Shown one piece after another: positions 1 through 5,714 of a DNA stretch of 5,714 bases (position 1 is the stretch's first letter; each line of letters starts with the position of its first letter). The notes beneath the pieces were generated by a model that did no database searches, had not been told where the DNA came from, and saw only the letters and a list, made by a program, of their open reading frames with translations. Location: positions 1 through 5,714 of the forward strand of contig CAMLHU010000152.1 in the NCBI GenBank assembly GCA_946479825.1, in the 5' to 3' direction. The translations under genes were made by a program, and so were the position numbers. The DNA is from an uncultured Gemmatimonadota bacterium (GTDB lineage: Bacteria; Gemmatimonadota; Gemmatimonadetes; Gemmatimonadales; GWC2-71-9).

Positions 1-1043
1 CACCCGTTGTAGCTCGACGGGATGCCGAGCGAGTCGAGGCACGGCACCGGCAGGAAGAGGTGGCCGGTGGACTGGAAGACGAAGGCGTTGGTCACCTTGT
101 CCGTGACGGTGAGCCGCTGGACGTGGCAGCCGGCGCAGAGCTCCGGATTGGCCTGCGACCCGTGCGAGCTGACCAGCAGCGTGGTGTCGTACGCGAACCC
201 GCTCGGCCGATAGCCGGCCGTACCGAGGAGCATCGGGCCCTGCGGGGCGTGCGGGCTCTGCCCGTACGAGCCGCCGGCGGGCTCCGAGCGGCGGGCGTGG
301 CACTTCATGCAGAGGTTCTGCTCAGGATCCGGCGTGTTGATCGCGAACCGGAGCTGCGCGGAATTCGGCGACCCGTGCGGATCGTGGCACACCGCGCAGG
401 TGGTCGGCAGGGAACCGGTCGAATCCCGCTCGATGTAGTGGGTGTTGACGCCCCACGCGACGAGGGTGGTCTTGCCGTCGTGGCAGGAACCGCACTCCGG
501 GCGCCCGACCGTGGCCGCCACGACCTGCGAGTGCAGCGACCCGCGCCATTCCTGGATGAACGGCTCGTGGGTCCCCGTGTGGCACCCGCCGCAGCCGAAC
601 TTGGTGGTGTCGGCCGCCAGCCGCGCCAGCGGATGGGTGCTGGCGTCGGGGGTGGTCACGTGCGCCAGCCCAGGGCCGTGGCAGCTCTCGCACTGGACGT
701 CGTGGTAGGCGGTATCCGCCGTCTTGAGGTAGCCCGACGGGTTGTTGGCCTGGTTGCCGTTGCCGTTAACGGTGTGGCAGCCGTAGCAGCTCGCGTTCGA
801 GTGCCCCGAGGCGATCAGGTCGGCCCAGGCGCTGGCGTGCTTGGTCTGCTTCCAGTCGGCCTGGTGCTCGACGTGGCAATTGCCGCACGTCGTCGTCTTG
901 GACGGCGCGTCGTAATAGCCGAGGAACCCGGCGACCGAGTCGGGCGGCGGGTTGAACGGCGGGCGGTTCCGGTACACCAGCTTTTCGGTCGTGCATCCGG
1001 AGGTGAGCACCGCCCCGAGCAGGACGACCTTGAGCAACCTCAT
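1..1043 (-). CDS. Multiheme c-type cytochrome, probable lipoprotein (C-terminus beyond window)
   Basis: 347 codons are visible from the ATG at 1043; the frame is still open at base 1. Eight CxxCH heme-binding motifs occur at residues 53, 86, 118, 151, 184, 216, 245 and 303 (CGNCH, CYGCH, CESCH, CGGCH, CGSCH, CAVCH, CMKCH, CAGCH). The N-terminus is a short signal peptide (MRLLKVVLLGAVLTSGC) ending at Cys17. This is a plausible but imperfect lipobox, with Thr at -3, so lipid anchoring is likely rather than certain. The first heme region (CGNCH, then W64, H69 and A70) resembles cytochrome c554-type domains. Extra histidines, such as H81, H114, H128, H171 and H202, could be distal heme ligands. 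The protein should be exported and carry electrons in the periplasm or at the outer membrane; donor and acceptor cannot be told. A strong ribosome binding site supports this start. The gene is divergent from the phosphatase gene, with no evident functional link to it. Confidence 0.93.
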   Translation of the reverse strand, partial: MRLLKVVLLGAVLTSGCTTEKLVYRNRPPFNPPPDSVAGFLGYYDAPSKTTTCGNCHVEHQADWKQTKHASAWADLIASGHSNASCYGCHTVNGNGNQANNPSGYLKTADTAYHDVQCESCHGPGLAHVTTPDASTHPLARLAADTTKFGCGGCHTGTHEPFIQEWRGSLHSQVVAATVGRPECGSCHDGKTTLVAWGVNTHYIERDSTGSLPTTCAVCHDPHGSPNSAQLRFAINTPDPEQNLCMKCHARRSEPAGGSYGQSPHAPQGPMLLGTAGYRPSGFAYDTTLLVSSHGSQANPELCAGCHVQRLTVTDKVTNAFVFQSTGHLFLPVPCLDSLGIPSSYNG

Positions 1044-1050
1044 CGCGCAA

Positions 1051-1062
1051 CCCCTTTCCTTC
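1051..1062 (-). promoter_or_regulatory. Ribosome binding site of the cytochrome gene
   Basis: Read on the minus strand this is GAAGGAAAGGGG, ending 7 bases before the ATG at 1043. It is the clearest Shine-Dalgarno sequence in the window and fixes the cytochrome start, in agreement with the signal peptide that follows directly. Confidence 0.75.
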
Positions 1063-1141
1063 GGCCGTGGAACGGCGCCCGCTTTCTCAGACTGCATCTC
1101 GACCGGCTACTTGGCAAGCACGATACCGCGTTGTCTATGAA

Positions 1142-1174
1142 GAGCCCGCTAATCGAACCGCACGGGTTGGGCTC
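1142..1174. repeat. Small bulged inverted repeat
   Basis: GAGCCC at 1142-1147 pairs with GGGCTC at 1169-1174. Directly inside on the 3' side, GGTT (1165-1168) pairs with AACC (1156-1159). Together they give a 10-bp stem with an 8-base bulge on one side and a 5-base loop. No T-run follows on either strand, so it is not a typical terminator. It may be a leader structure or chance. Confidence 0.3.
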
Positions 1175-1322
1175 GAATTCAGTGCACCGGATCGGCCCAT
1201 TCGACGCTCCGAAAAGCTACGGGGCCTTATGTGAAGGCAGGATGAGCGCAAAGTGAGAAGCGAGTGCGCGTTCCGCTGCCCGCCGGAGCCCCGGCGCGTG
1301 GCGGACCGGCCACGGTGTCGCC

Positions 1323-1337
1323 GCCCCGCCGCGGGGC
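1323..1337. repeat. Short GC hairpin in phosphatase leader
   Basis: GCCCCG at 1323-1328 and CGGGGC at 1332-1337 form a perfect 6-bp stem with a 3-base loop, 55 bases before the chosen phosphatase start. There is no T-run after it. In DNA this rich in G and C such hairpins arise easily, so any role is doubtful. Confidence 0.25.
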
Positions 1338-1392
1338 TGAACCCGGTCACGAACTTGCACCGCATCGCACCGCCAATGTCTCCGATGGAACG

Positions 1393-1986
1393 ATGACCAG
1401 CCCGGTCGCCGACCCGAGACCCGCCCCCGTGCGGGCGCTGCTGCGCCGGCTCCGCCACTTGCCGGATCGGGCCCTCCACGCCCGGCGCCGGACCCGACTC
1501 GGCGCGCGTCTGGCCGGCGGCGAGCGCGTGCAGCGCGTCGTCATCCTCTGCCACGGCAACATCTGCCGGAGCCCGTTCGCGGAAGCCGTCCTGCGGGGTA
1601 CGCTCGATGGCCGGCCGATCGAGGTGGTGTCCGGCGGATTCCTCTCCGCGGGGCGCGAATCCCCGGCGGCGGCGGTGGCGGCCGCCGCCCGGCGCGGGAT
1701 CGCCCTCGCGGCGCATCGTTCGCGCGCCGTCCATACCATCCCGTGGCGCCGGGGCGACCTCTGGGTGGTGATGGACCCGGGCCAGCGGCGCCGGGCGATC
1801 TTCGACTTCGGCGTGCCGGCTGCCGACGTCGTCCTCCTCGGCGACTTCGATCCCGCGCCGATCGAGACCCGGGCCATCCCGGATCCGATCGAGCGCCCCG
1901 ACGCCGTGTATGACGCCGCCTATGCGCGGATCGAGCGGTGCGTCGGGGCGCTGGCCACGATGCTCGCGGCCGCCGAGAGGACCTGA
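1393..1986 (+). CDS. Low-molecular-weight protein tyrosine phosphatase
   Basis: A cytoplasmic phosphatase expected to remove phosphate from tyrosine residues. In polysaccharide export loci the usual substrate is a Wzc-like tyrosine autokinase. From the ATG at 1393 it has 197 residues. The signature P-loop CHGNICRS lies at residues 53-60, with nucleophile Cys53 and Arg59 (CX5R followed by Ser). The general-acid loop IPDP has Asp164. The second P-loop cysteine, Cys58, is typical of the family. The catalytic domain starts only at about residue 47, leaving an Arg-rich N-terminal extension of about 45 residues. An in-frame GTG at 1528 would give 152 residues, close to the usual family length, and is a serious alternative start. 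The GTG at 1264 is less likely. The ribosome binding site at 1393 is weak. The last 67 bases overlap the converging ATP-grasp gene. No partner kinase is visible. Confidence 0.92.
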   Translation: MTSPVADPRPAPVRALLRRLRHLPDRALHARRRTRLGARLAGGERVQRVVILCHGNICRSPFAEAVLRGTLDGRPIEVVSGGFLSAGRESPAAAVAAAARRGIALAAHRSRAVHTIPWRRGDLWVVMDPGQRRRAIFDFGVPAADVVLLGDFDPAPIETRAIPDPIERPDAVYDAAYARIERCVGALATMLAAAERT

Positions 1987-3272
1987 CGCACCCGGTCCGC
2001 GACCCAGCCCAGCCCCCATTCCGCCGCGAGTCGCAACACGCCCCGGAGCTCGATCCACCCTGGGGCGGGGTCGTACGCCTTGAATTCGTCGTAGTGGACG
2101 CCGGGCCGGAACCCTGCCAGGAAGTCGCGCAGTGCCGTCATCCGCGGCGGCAGCACCAGGTGGGGACCGAGCCGCCGTGCGGCGGCCCCGGCGCGGAACG
2201 CGTCGCGCAGGGCCAGGAGGTCCCCCCGCAGCCACCGCTCGCTGACGCCGATGGTGGGGACGGCCGACGGCCCCAGGACCGGCCAGCCGGCGTGCAGCGC
2301 GGCGACCAGGTAGGGCAGGTTGACGCCCGCGTCGAGCGCGAGCGCCGTTGAGGCCTGGAATCGTCCGTTCACTTCCATCAGCGTGTACGCCGCCGTGCGG
2401 GGGTCGTACTTGAATTCCACCATCGCGACGCCGTGCCACCCCAGGGCGCGGAGCAGGGACGTCGTGTATCCGGCGAGGGTGGGGTCGAGCGGGATGGTCC
2501 GCCGGAGCACGCTGACGCCGCCGCTCAACGGGAACTCCCGCTCCCGGGCGTACGCCACCATCGCGATCGGCTCGCCGTCCCGGCAGACGGCGCTGACGCA
2601 CCGCCCGACCCCCGGCACATAGCTCTGCACCAGCAGCGCCCCGGCGTCGTCGCGATAGGCGCCGAGGAGCGCCCGGAGCGCGGCGAGGTCGCCGGCGTAG
2701 CGGGCCTTGAAGGGGAAGGCGTGCCGCGTCGCGCGGTGATGCCGCTGGCCCCGCGGTTTCACGGCCACCGGAAAGGGCAGCGTCGCCGCGCGGTCCAGCA
2801 GCTCCTCCGCGGTGCTGCCGCGGACGGTGCGCGGCGTAGGTACGCCCACCGTGTCCGCCAGCGCCAGCGTCCTCGCCTTGTCGAGGGCGAGGCCGAGCAC
2901 GGCCGGGGGAGGGGCGGCCAGGCAGGTCAGGGGATCGAGCGCCGGACGCGCTTCGTCGAGGAGCACCAGCGTGGACTCCACCACCGGGATCACCACCGCG
3001 GGACGGTAGGCCCGCACCGCGTCGAGGACGTCCCCGATGAATTCCTCCGGCGCGGCGAAGGGCGACGCGTAGGGCCGGTGCCAGGTGGCGAATCGGGAAT
3101 GGAAGCCGAGCGCGTCGGCGGAAGGGCCCATCGCGACGACGGGGACGCCGGCGAGCCCCAATCCGCGGATGACGGCCAGACCCTGGTGCTGGTCGGCCCC
3201 GGTGACGAGCACCGGGCGATGCAGGCGGGGGAGGTCGGGCGACGGGGTGGCCATGGGCCCCGCAGGGCGCAT
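1920..3272 (-). CDS. ATP-grasp domain protein, probable carboxylate-amine ligase
   Basis: A 450-residue protein of the ATP-grasp superfamily, related to the carbamoyl-phosphate synthase large-chain fold. Such enzymes activate a carboxylate as an acyl phosphate and join it to an amine or other nucleophile; the substrate here is unknown. An N-terminal Rossmann-like segment (VLVTGADQHQG, residues 21-31) is followed by the ATP-binding lysine in VAVKPRG (Lys172) and the hinge region LVQSYVPG (about 214-221). The metal-binding MEVNGRFQ follows, with Glu300, Asn302 and Arg304. The C-terminal ~120 residues are unassigned. No signal peptide is seen, so it should be cytoplasmic. The start at 3272 was chosen because GGGTGG lies 8 bases upstream; the ATG at 3254 is an in-frame alternative. 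It diverges from the deacetylase gene, and its end overlaps the phosphatase gene by 67 bp. This position suggests a role in modifying a cell-surface polymer. Confidence 0.85.
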   Translation of the reverse strand: MRPAGPMATPSPDLPRLHRPVLVTGADQHQGLAVIRGLGLAGVPVVAMGPSADALGFHSRFATWHRPYASPFAAPEEFIGDVLDAVRAYRPAVVIPVVESTLVLLDEARPALDPLTCLAAPPPAVLGLALDKARTLALADTVGVPTPRTVRGSTAEELLDRAATLPFPVAVKPRGQRHHRATRHAFPFKARYAGDLAALRALLGAYRDDAGALLVQSYVPGVGRCVSAVCRDGEPIAMVAYAREREFPLSGGVSVLRRTIPLDPTLAGYTTSLLRALGWHGVAMVEFKYDPRTAAYTLMEVNGRFQASTALALDAGVNLPYLVAALHAGWPVLGPSAVPTIGVSERWLRGDLLALRDAFRAGAAARRLGPHLVLPPRMTALRDFLAGFRPGVHYDEFKAYDPAPGWIELRGVLRLAAEWGLGWVADRVRQVLSAAASIVASAPTHRSIRA

Positions 3273-3366
3273 AGCACGGGCCACCCGCCCGGGGCCGGCG
3301 TGAGGCGAGGTGTGGCAGCGCTGCGACGCCCGCAGCCCGGGCACGCCGGTTGCGCTTGCGCCCCGC
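3273..3366. promoter_or_regulatory. Divergent control region with nested dyad symmetry
   Basis: This 94-base spacer must carry the promoters of the ATP-grasp gene (leftward) and the deacetylase operon (rightward). It holds a perfect 8-bp inverted repeat, CCGGCGTG at 3295-3302 and CACGCCGG at 3342-3349. Near its centre is a perfect 10-bp palindrome, GCAGCGCTGC (3315-3324). The nested symmetry would suit a shared operator, but no regulator is known for it. High GC raises the chance of random palindromes. No clear -10/-35 elements are recognised. Confidence 0.4.
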
Positions 3367-4206
3367 ATGCTCGGTCATCATTTCACGGTGGACGTCGAGG
3401 AGTACTTCCAGGTCGCCGCGCTCGAGGGCGTGGTCCGGCGCAGCGACTGGGGCCGGATCGGGTCGCGGGTGCGCCCATCGGTGGACCGGCTCCTCGACCT
3501 GCTGGCCCGCCACGACGTGCGCGGCACGTTCTTCGTGCTCGGCTGGATCGCCGAGCGGCACCCCGACCTGGTCCGCGCCATCGCCGACGCGGGCCACGAG
3601 GTCGCGTCGCACGGCTGGGACCACCGTCGCGTGACCTCGCTCTCGCCGCTGCAGTTCCGGGAGAGCGTCCGCCGCTCCAAACGCGCGCTCGAGGACCTGA
3701 CCGGCCGCGCGGTCGCGGGGTTCCGGGCGCCGAGCTTCTCGATCGTCCCCGGTCGGGAATGGGCCCTCGACGTGCTGGTGGATGAAGGGTACCGCTACGA
3801 CTCGAGCCTCTTCCCGGTCTGGCGCCCGGGAGGCATCTACGGGTATCCGAACGGTCGGCGCGATCCCCATTGGGTATCCCGCCGGGGCGGGCACCTGGCC
3901 GAGCTGCCTCCCGCCACGCTCTCCATCCTCGGGCGGATGGTGCCGGCCGCGGGCGGGGGCTACTTCCGGCTCCTGCCGTACGCGCTCACCCGGGCGGCGT
4001 TCCGCTCCTGCGAGCGGCGCGGCGTTCCTGGCACCTTCTATATCCATCCGTGGGAACTCGACCCCGGCCAGCCGCGTCTGCCCGTCTCGTGGGCCACGCG
4101 CGTGCGACACTACGGCGGCCTGCGCCGCACCGAGGGGCGTCTCGAGCGTCTGCTCGGCGAGTTCCGGTTCACCACGATGGTCGAGACGGTGGCGACCCTG
4201 TGCTGA
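3367..4206 (+). CDS. Polysaccharide deacetylase, XrtA/PEP-CTERM locus subfamily (NodB-type)
   Basis: This 279-residue enzyme should remove N-acetyl groups from an amino-sugar polymer by metal-dependent hydrolysis. The start FTVDVEEYFQV (residues 6-16) is the hallmark of the subfamily found in exosortase A loci. Asp9 stands for the first NodB motif. SHGWDH gives the metal ligands His82 and His86. RAPSF (Arg120), DSSLFP (Asp145) and YIHPWELD (His227) supply the remaining motifs. The end (GLRRTEGRLERLLGEFRF) matches the C-terminal extension usual for this subfamily. All catalytic positions look intact. There is no signal peptide, which is normal for this group. The ATG at 3367 fits the family N-terminus although no good ribosome binding site precedes it. 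An upstream in-frame GTG at 3310 has GAGG just before it but would add 19 unrelated residues. The gene overlaps the next frame by 7 bases and probably heads an operon. Confidence 0.94.
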   Translation: MLGHHFTVDVEEYFQVAALEGVVRRSDWGRIGSRVRPSVDRLLDLLARHDVRGTFFVLGWIAERHPDLVRAIADAGHEVASHGWDHRRVTSLSPLQFRESVRRSKRALEDLTGRAVAGFRAPSFSIVPGREWALDVLVDEGYRYDSSLFPVWRPGGIYGYPNGRRDPHWVSRRGGHLAELPPATLSILGRMVPAAGGGYFRLLPYALTRAAFRSCERRGVPGTFYIHPWELDPGQPRLPVSWATRVRHYGGLRRTEGRLERLLGEFRFTTMVETVATLC

Positions 4207-4898
4207 CCGCCGAGCGCTACGACGGCGATGGGCGCGAGTGGGACGCCTACGCCGAGGCGCAGGCGGATGCGTCGTACGCGCATTGGTGGGGCTGGGGCGA
4301 CGTGATCGGCGGCGCGCTCGGTCATCGCTGGACCGGCTGGATCGCGCGTGACGGCGCCGGTCGCTGGGAAGGGTTGCTCCCGCTCGTCCGGGTCCGGACG
4401 CCGTTCCTCGGGCACTACCTGATCTCGGTCCCGTTCGTGAACGGCGGCGGCCCGCTCGGCCATCCGGAGGCCCGTGACCTGCTGCCGCGCCTGGCCGACC
4501 GCGGCGACGACCTGCTGCTCCTCGTGGCCCACTTCACCCGCCTGTTCGCCGAACGCCTCGGCAAGTCCATCACCGGCATCTCCGATCGTGCGCTCGAGAC
4601 GCTGCGCGAACATCGGTGGATCGGGAACGTGCGGGAACTCCGGAACGTGATCGAACGCGCGGTGCTGGCGGTGGACGGCGCGACCCTCCGGTCCGAGCAT
4701 CTCCCGGAAGAGCCCCGCGCAATGGCGCCGGAGGCGCTCACCCGGATGCCGGGCGGGCTGGGCACGCTGGCCGAGGTCGAGGCCCGGCACATCGCCCGCG
4801 TGCTCGCGCACACCGGCGGCCAGATCGGGTCCGCCGCCGAGATCCTCGGCATCCACCGGAATACGCTGACGCGCAAGATCCGGGAGTACGGCCTGTGA
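4200..4898 (+). CDS. Chimeric ORF: FemAB-like N-terminus joined to NtrC-type activator C-terminus
   Basis: This 232-residue frame starts at a GTG that overlaps the deacetylase stop. Residues 1 to about 90 match the beginning of the FemAB-like proteins (GNAT fold) of XrtA/PEP-CTERM loci: REWDAYAEAQADAS (12-25), GDVIGGALGH (33-42), GLLPLVRVRT (58-67) and LISVPFVNGGGPLG (74-87). From about residue 94 it turns into the end of a sigma-54-dependent activator: LLPRLADRGDDLLLL (94-108), WIGNVRELRNVIERAV (140-155, the sensor II region) and a Fis-type helix-turn-helix (GSAAEILGIHRNTLTRKI, 210-227). Missing are the FemAB C-terminal acyltransferase half and the activator's receiver, Walker A, Walker B and GAFTGA elements. 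The usual WPGNVREL reads WIGNVREL. The product cannot be a working FemAB enzyme or sigma-54 activator, although it could still bind DNA. An internal deletion or an assembly join is likely. Confidence 0.85.
   Translation: MLTAERYDGDGREWDAYAEAQADASYAHWWGWGDVIGGALGHRWTGWIARDGAGRWEGLLPLVRVRTPFLGHYLISVPFVNGGGPLGHPEARDLLPRLADRGDDLLLLVAHFTRLFAERLGKSITGISDRALETLREHRWIGNVRELRNVIERAVLAVDGATLRSEHLPEEPRAMAPEALTRMPGGLGTLAEVEARHIARVLAHTGGQIGSAAEILGIHRNTLTRKIREYGL
4476..4517 (+). repeat. 9-bp direct repeat at the FemAB/NtrC join
   Basis: GACCTGCTG occurs at 4476-4484 and again at 4509-4517, 33 bases apart and in the same reading frame; each copy encodes Asp-Leu-Leu. The pair brackets the place where similarity changes from FemAB-like to NtrC-like (about 4464-4500). 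Short matches of this kind can guide a deletion or mislead an assembler. Leu-rich GC-rich coding DNA also produces them by chance. Confidence 0.35.
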
Positions 4899-5714
4899 AG
4901 ATCGAGCAGGCGCTGGCGCTGCTCCCGGAGTTCGCCCTCCTGCGGCCTCTGCGGGACGCGGTGCTCTCCGCGGCCTCCGGCAACGGCGGCCCGGCCTGGA
5001 GCGACGCCGGGAGCGACCTCACCATCGGCAAGCGCGCGGTCGTCCCCGGCGAGCTCGCGCAGCGGATCCCCGGGCTGGTCCAGCAGGTGGCCGACCACCT
5101 CGCGCGGCTGTACGCGGCGTACGCAGGCGTGCTCGAGGCGGAGGTGAGCGGCGACGGGCCCGCGACGGTGGAGGCGCTGCTGCGCGCGGCGGCCATCGAG
5201 GCGAACTGGCACCGGGCCCGGCAGGCGCTCGGCTGGGCGCGCGTCGCGGTGCGCGTGGCCGGGCAGCTCCAGACCCGACGCCCGGAGGTCGAAGGCCTGC
5301 TCCTGGTCGGCCAGCTGGAACGCCAGCTCGGGCAGTACGCCGAGGCGGCTCGAGCGTTCCAGCGCGCGCTCGCCCTCGCCGAGGGCGAGTTCGACCAGGC
5401 CGGCGCGATGGCGGCCTGCCGCGGCCTCGGCGCCATCGCGACGGCGCAGGGCGACTGGCCCGGGGCCGAGGCGTGGCTCACCCGGGCGCTCGGCCTCGCG
5501 GGCAACGTCGGCGAGGCGGCCGCCGTCCCGGCGATCCGGCGGGAACTCGGGGTGCTCGCGGGCCGCCAGGCGGAGTTCGGGCGGGCGTACGAACAGCTGC
5601 GACAGGCCGCCGCCGCGTTCGAGGCGGGGCGCGACCCGGCGGAGATGGCCCGGACCCTCGACGCCTTCGGCGCGGTGGAAGTGAGCGCCGGCCGCCACGC
5701 CGAGGCGATGGCCC
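4895..5714 (+). CDS. TPR-repeat protein (C-terminus beyond window)
   Basis: 273 codons are visible from the GTG at 4895, which overlaps the previous stop in a GTGA arrangement and implies translational coupling. There is no signal peptide or membrane segment, so the protein is probably cytoplasmic. From residue 130 on, helical tetratricopeptide-like repeats appear with a period of about 39-40 residues. Recognisable cores are GQLERQLGQYAEAARAF (139-155), GLGAIATAQGDWPGAEAW (177-194), ELGVLAGRQAEFGRAYEQL (217-235) and AFGAVEVSAGRHAEAMA (257-273). The first 125 residues are helix-prone and include a Gly/Ser-containing linker (about 28-45); I do not recognise a domain there. TPR arrays usually mediate protein-protein contacts. 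It is not an obvious match to the exported TPR lipoprotein PrsT of PEP-CTERM loci, as it lacks a lipoprotein signal. The function is unknown. Confidence 0.82.
   Translation, partial: MKIEQALALLPEFALLRPLRDAVLSAASGNGGPAWSDAGSDLTIGKRAVVPGELAQRIPGLVQQVADHLARLYAAYAGVLEAEVSGDGPATVEALLRAAAIEANWHRARQALGWARVAVRVAGQLQTRRPEVEGLLLVGQLERQLGQYAEAARAFQRALALAEGEFDQAGAMAACRGLGAIATAQGDWPGAEAWLTRALGLAGNVGEAAAVPAIRRELGVLAGRQAEFGRAYEQLRQAAAAFEAGRDPAEMARTLDAFGAVEVSAGRHAEAMA

Larger units (their letters stand above)
1044..1392. other. Intergenic gap between divergent cytochrome and phosphatase genes
   Basis: This 349-base stretch separates two divergent starts and must hold both promoters. The part at about 1075-1260 is visibly less GC-rich than the genes, as expected for a promoter region. 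I see no convincing -35/-10 pair on either strand. It contains two small potential stem-loops (1142-1174 and 1323-1337), listed separately. No tRNA or credible small gene is seen. The phosphatase frame stays open upstream to a GTG at 1264, but the residues this would add are Pro/Arg/Ala-rich and resemble no domain. Confidence 0.6.

Noticed and set aside
1140..1200. A possible tRNA fragment suggested by TCGAA-containing segments near an inverted repeat
   Set aside because: No cloverleaf could be drawn: acceptor, D and anticodon stems are lacking on both strands.
60..1256. A 398-codon open frame on the plus strand opposite the cytochrome
   Set aside because: The minus strand encodes eight CxxCH motifs with a signal peptide and a strong ribosome binding site. 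The plus frame has low-complexity Arg/Val/Ala sequence and is an antisense shadow.
3273..3368. Upstream extension of the ATP-grasp gene to an ATG at 3368
   Set aside because: The extra 32 residues show no similarity to the family and would cover the whole divergent promoter region and the deacetylase start codon.
1135..4110. A 991-codon open frame on the minus strand
   Set aside because: It runs antisense to the phosphatase and deacetylase and in another frame over the ATP-grasp gene. All three have clear catalytic motifs in their own frames. The translation is Arg/Pro/Gly/Ala-rich with no domain, as expected from high-GC shadow frames.
3870..4199. Upstream extension of the chimeric frame to an ATG at 3870
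   Set aside because: This part lies wholly inside the deacetylase gene in another frame, where the deacetylase C-terminal motifs are intact. FemAB-like similarity begins only just after the GTG at 4200.
3367..4898. A complete XrtA/PEP-CTERM protein-sorting system
   Set aside because: Only a deacetylase and a broken FemAB-like gene of that type are present. No exosortase, PEP-CTERM substrate, PrsK kinase or intact PrsR regulator is in the window.
4415..5698. A 427-codon open frame on the minus strand
   Set aside because: It lies opposite the chimeric gene and the TPR gene, which have recognisable families. Its composition is that of a high-GC shadow.
1..5714. CRISPR array, insertion sequence, integrase or prophage signals
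   Set aside because: No regularly spaced repeats, terminal inverted repeats, transposase or recombinase motifs were seen, including at the chimera junction.

Overview
The window is about 5.7 kb of very GC-rich bacterial DNA with six genes, packed tightly apart from one 349-bp gap. A secreted multiheme cytochrome beside cell-envelope polysaccharide genes of the exosortase A (XrtA)/PEP-CTERM type suits an environmental diderm bacterium. The protein style suggests Gemmatimonadota, but this is an impression from motifs; Acidobacteriota or Pseudomonadota are not excluded.

Layout: (1) 1-1043, minus: a multiheme c-type cytochrome, probably a lipoprotein, with eight CxxCH sites before the window edge cuts it. 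(2) 1044-1392: a non-coding gap between divergent genes. (3) 1393-1986, plus: a low-molecular-weight protein tyrosine phosphatase. (4) 1920-3272, minus: an ATP-grasp ligase whose 3' end overlaps the phosphatase gene tail to tail by 67 bp. (5) 3273-3366: a short divergent control region with nested dyad symmetry. (6) 3367-4206, plus: a polysaccharide deacetylase of the XrtA/PEP-CTERM locus subfamily. (7) 4200-4898, plus: a chimeric reading frame. Its first ~90 residues are the start of a FemAB-like XrtA-associated protein, and the rest is the C-terminal end of an NtrC-type sigma-54 activator. (8) 4895-5714, plus: a TPR-repeat protein cut by the window edge.

Genes 6-8 overlap by a few bases each and look like one transcription unit. 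Deacetylase, FemAB-like protein, ATP-grasp ligase and tyrosine phosphatase together point to synthesis or modification of an exported polysaccharide. No exosortase, PEP-CTERM substrate, glycosyltransferase or tyrosine kinase lies in the window, so this is at most the edge of such a locus.

The most unusual item is the FemAB/NtrC chimera. It lacks the FemAB C-terminal half and the receiver and ATPase core of the activator, yet stays in frame across the join. A real internal deletion and a metagenome assembly join are the two main explanations, and the sequence alone cannot separate them.
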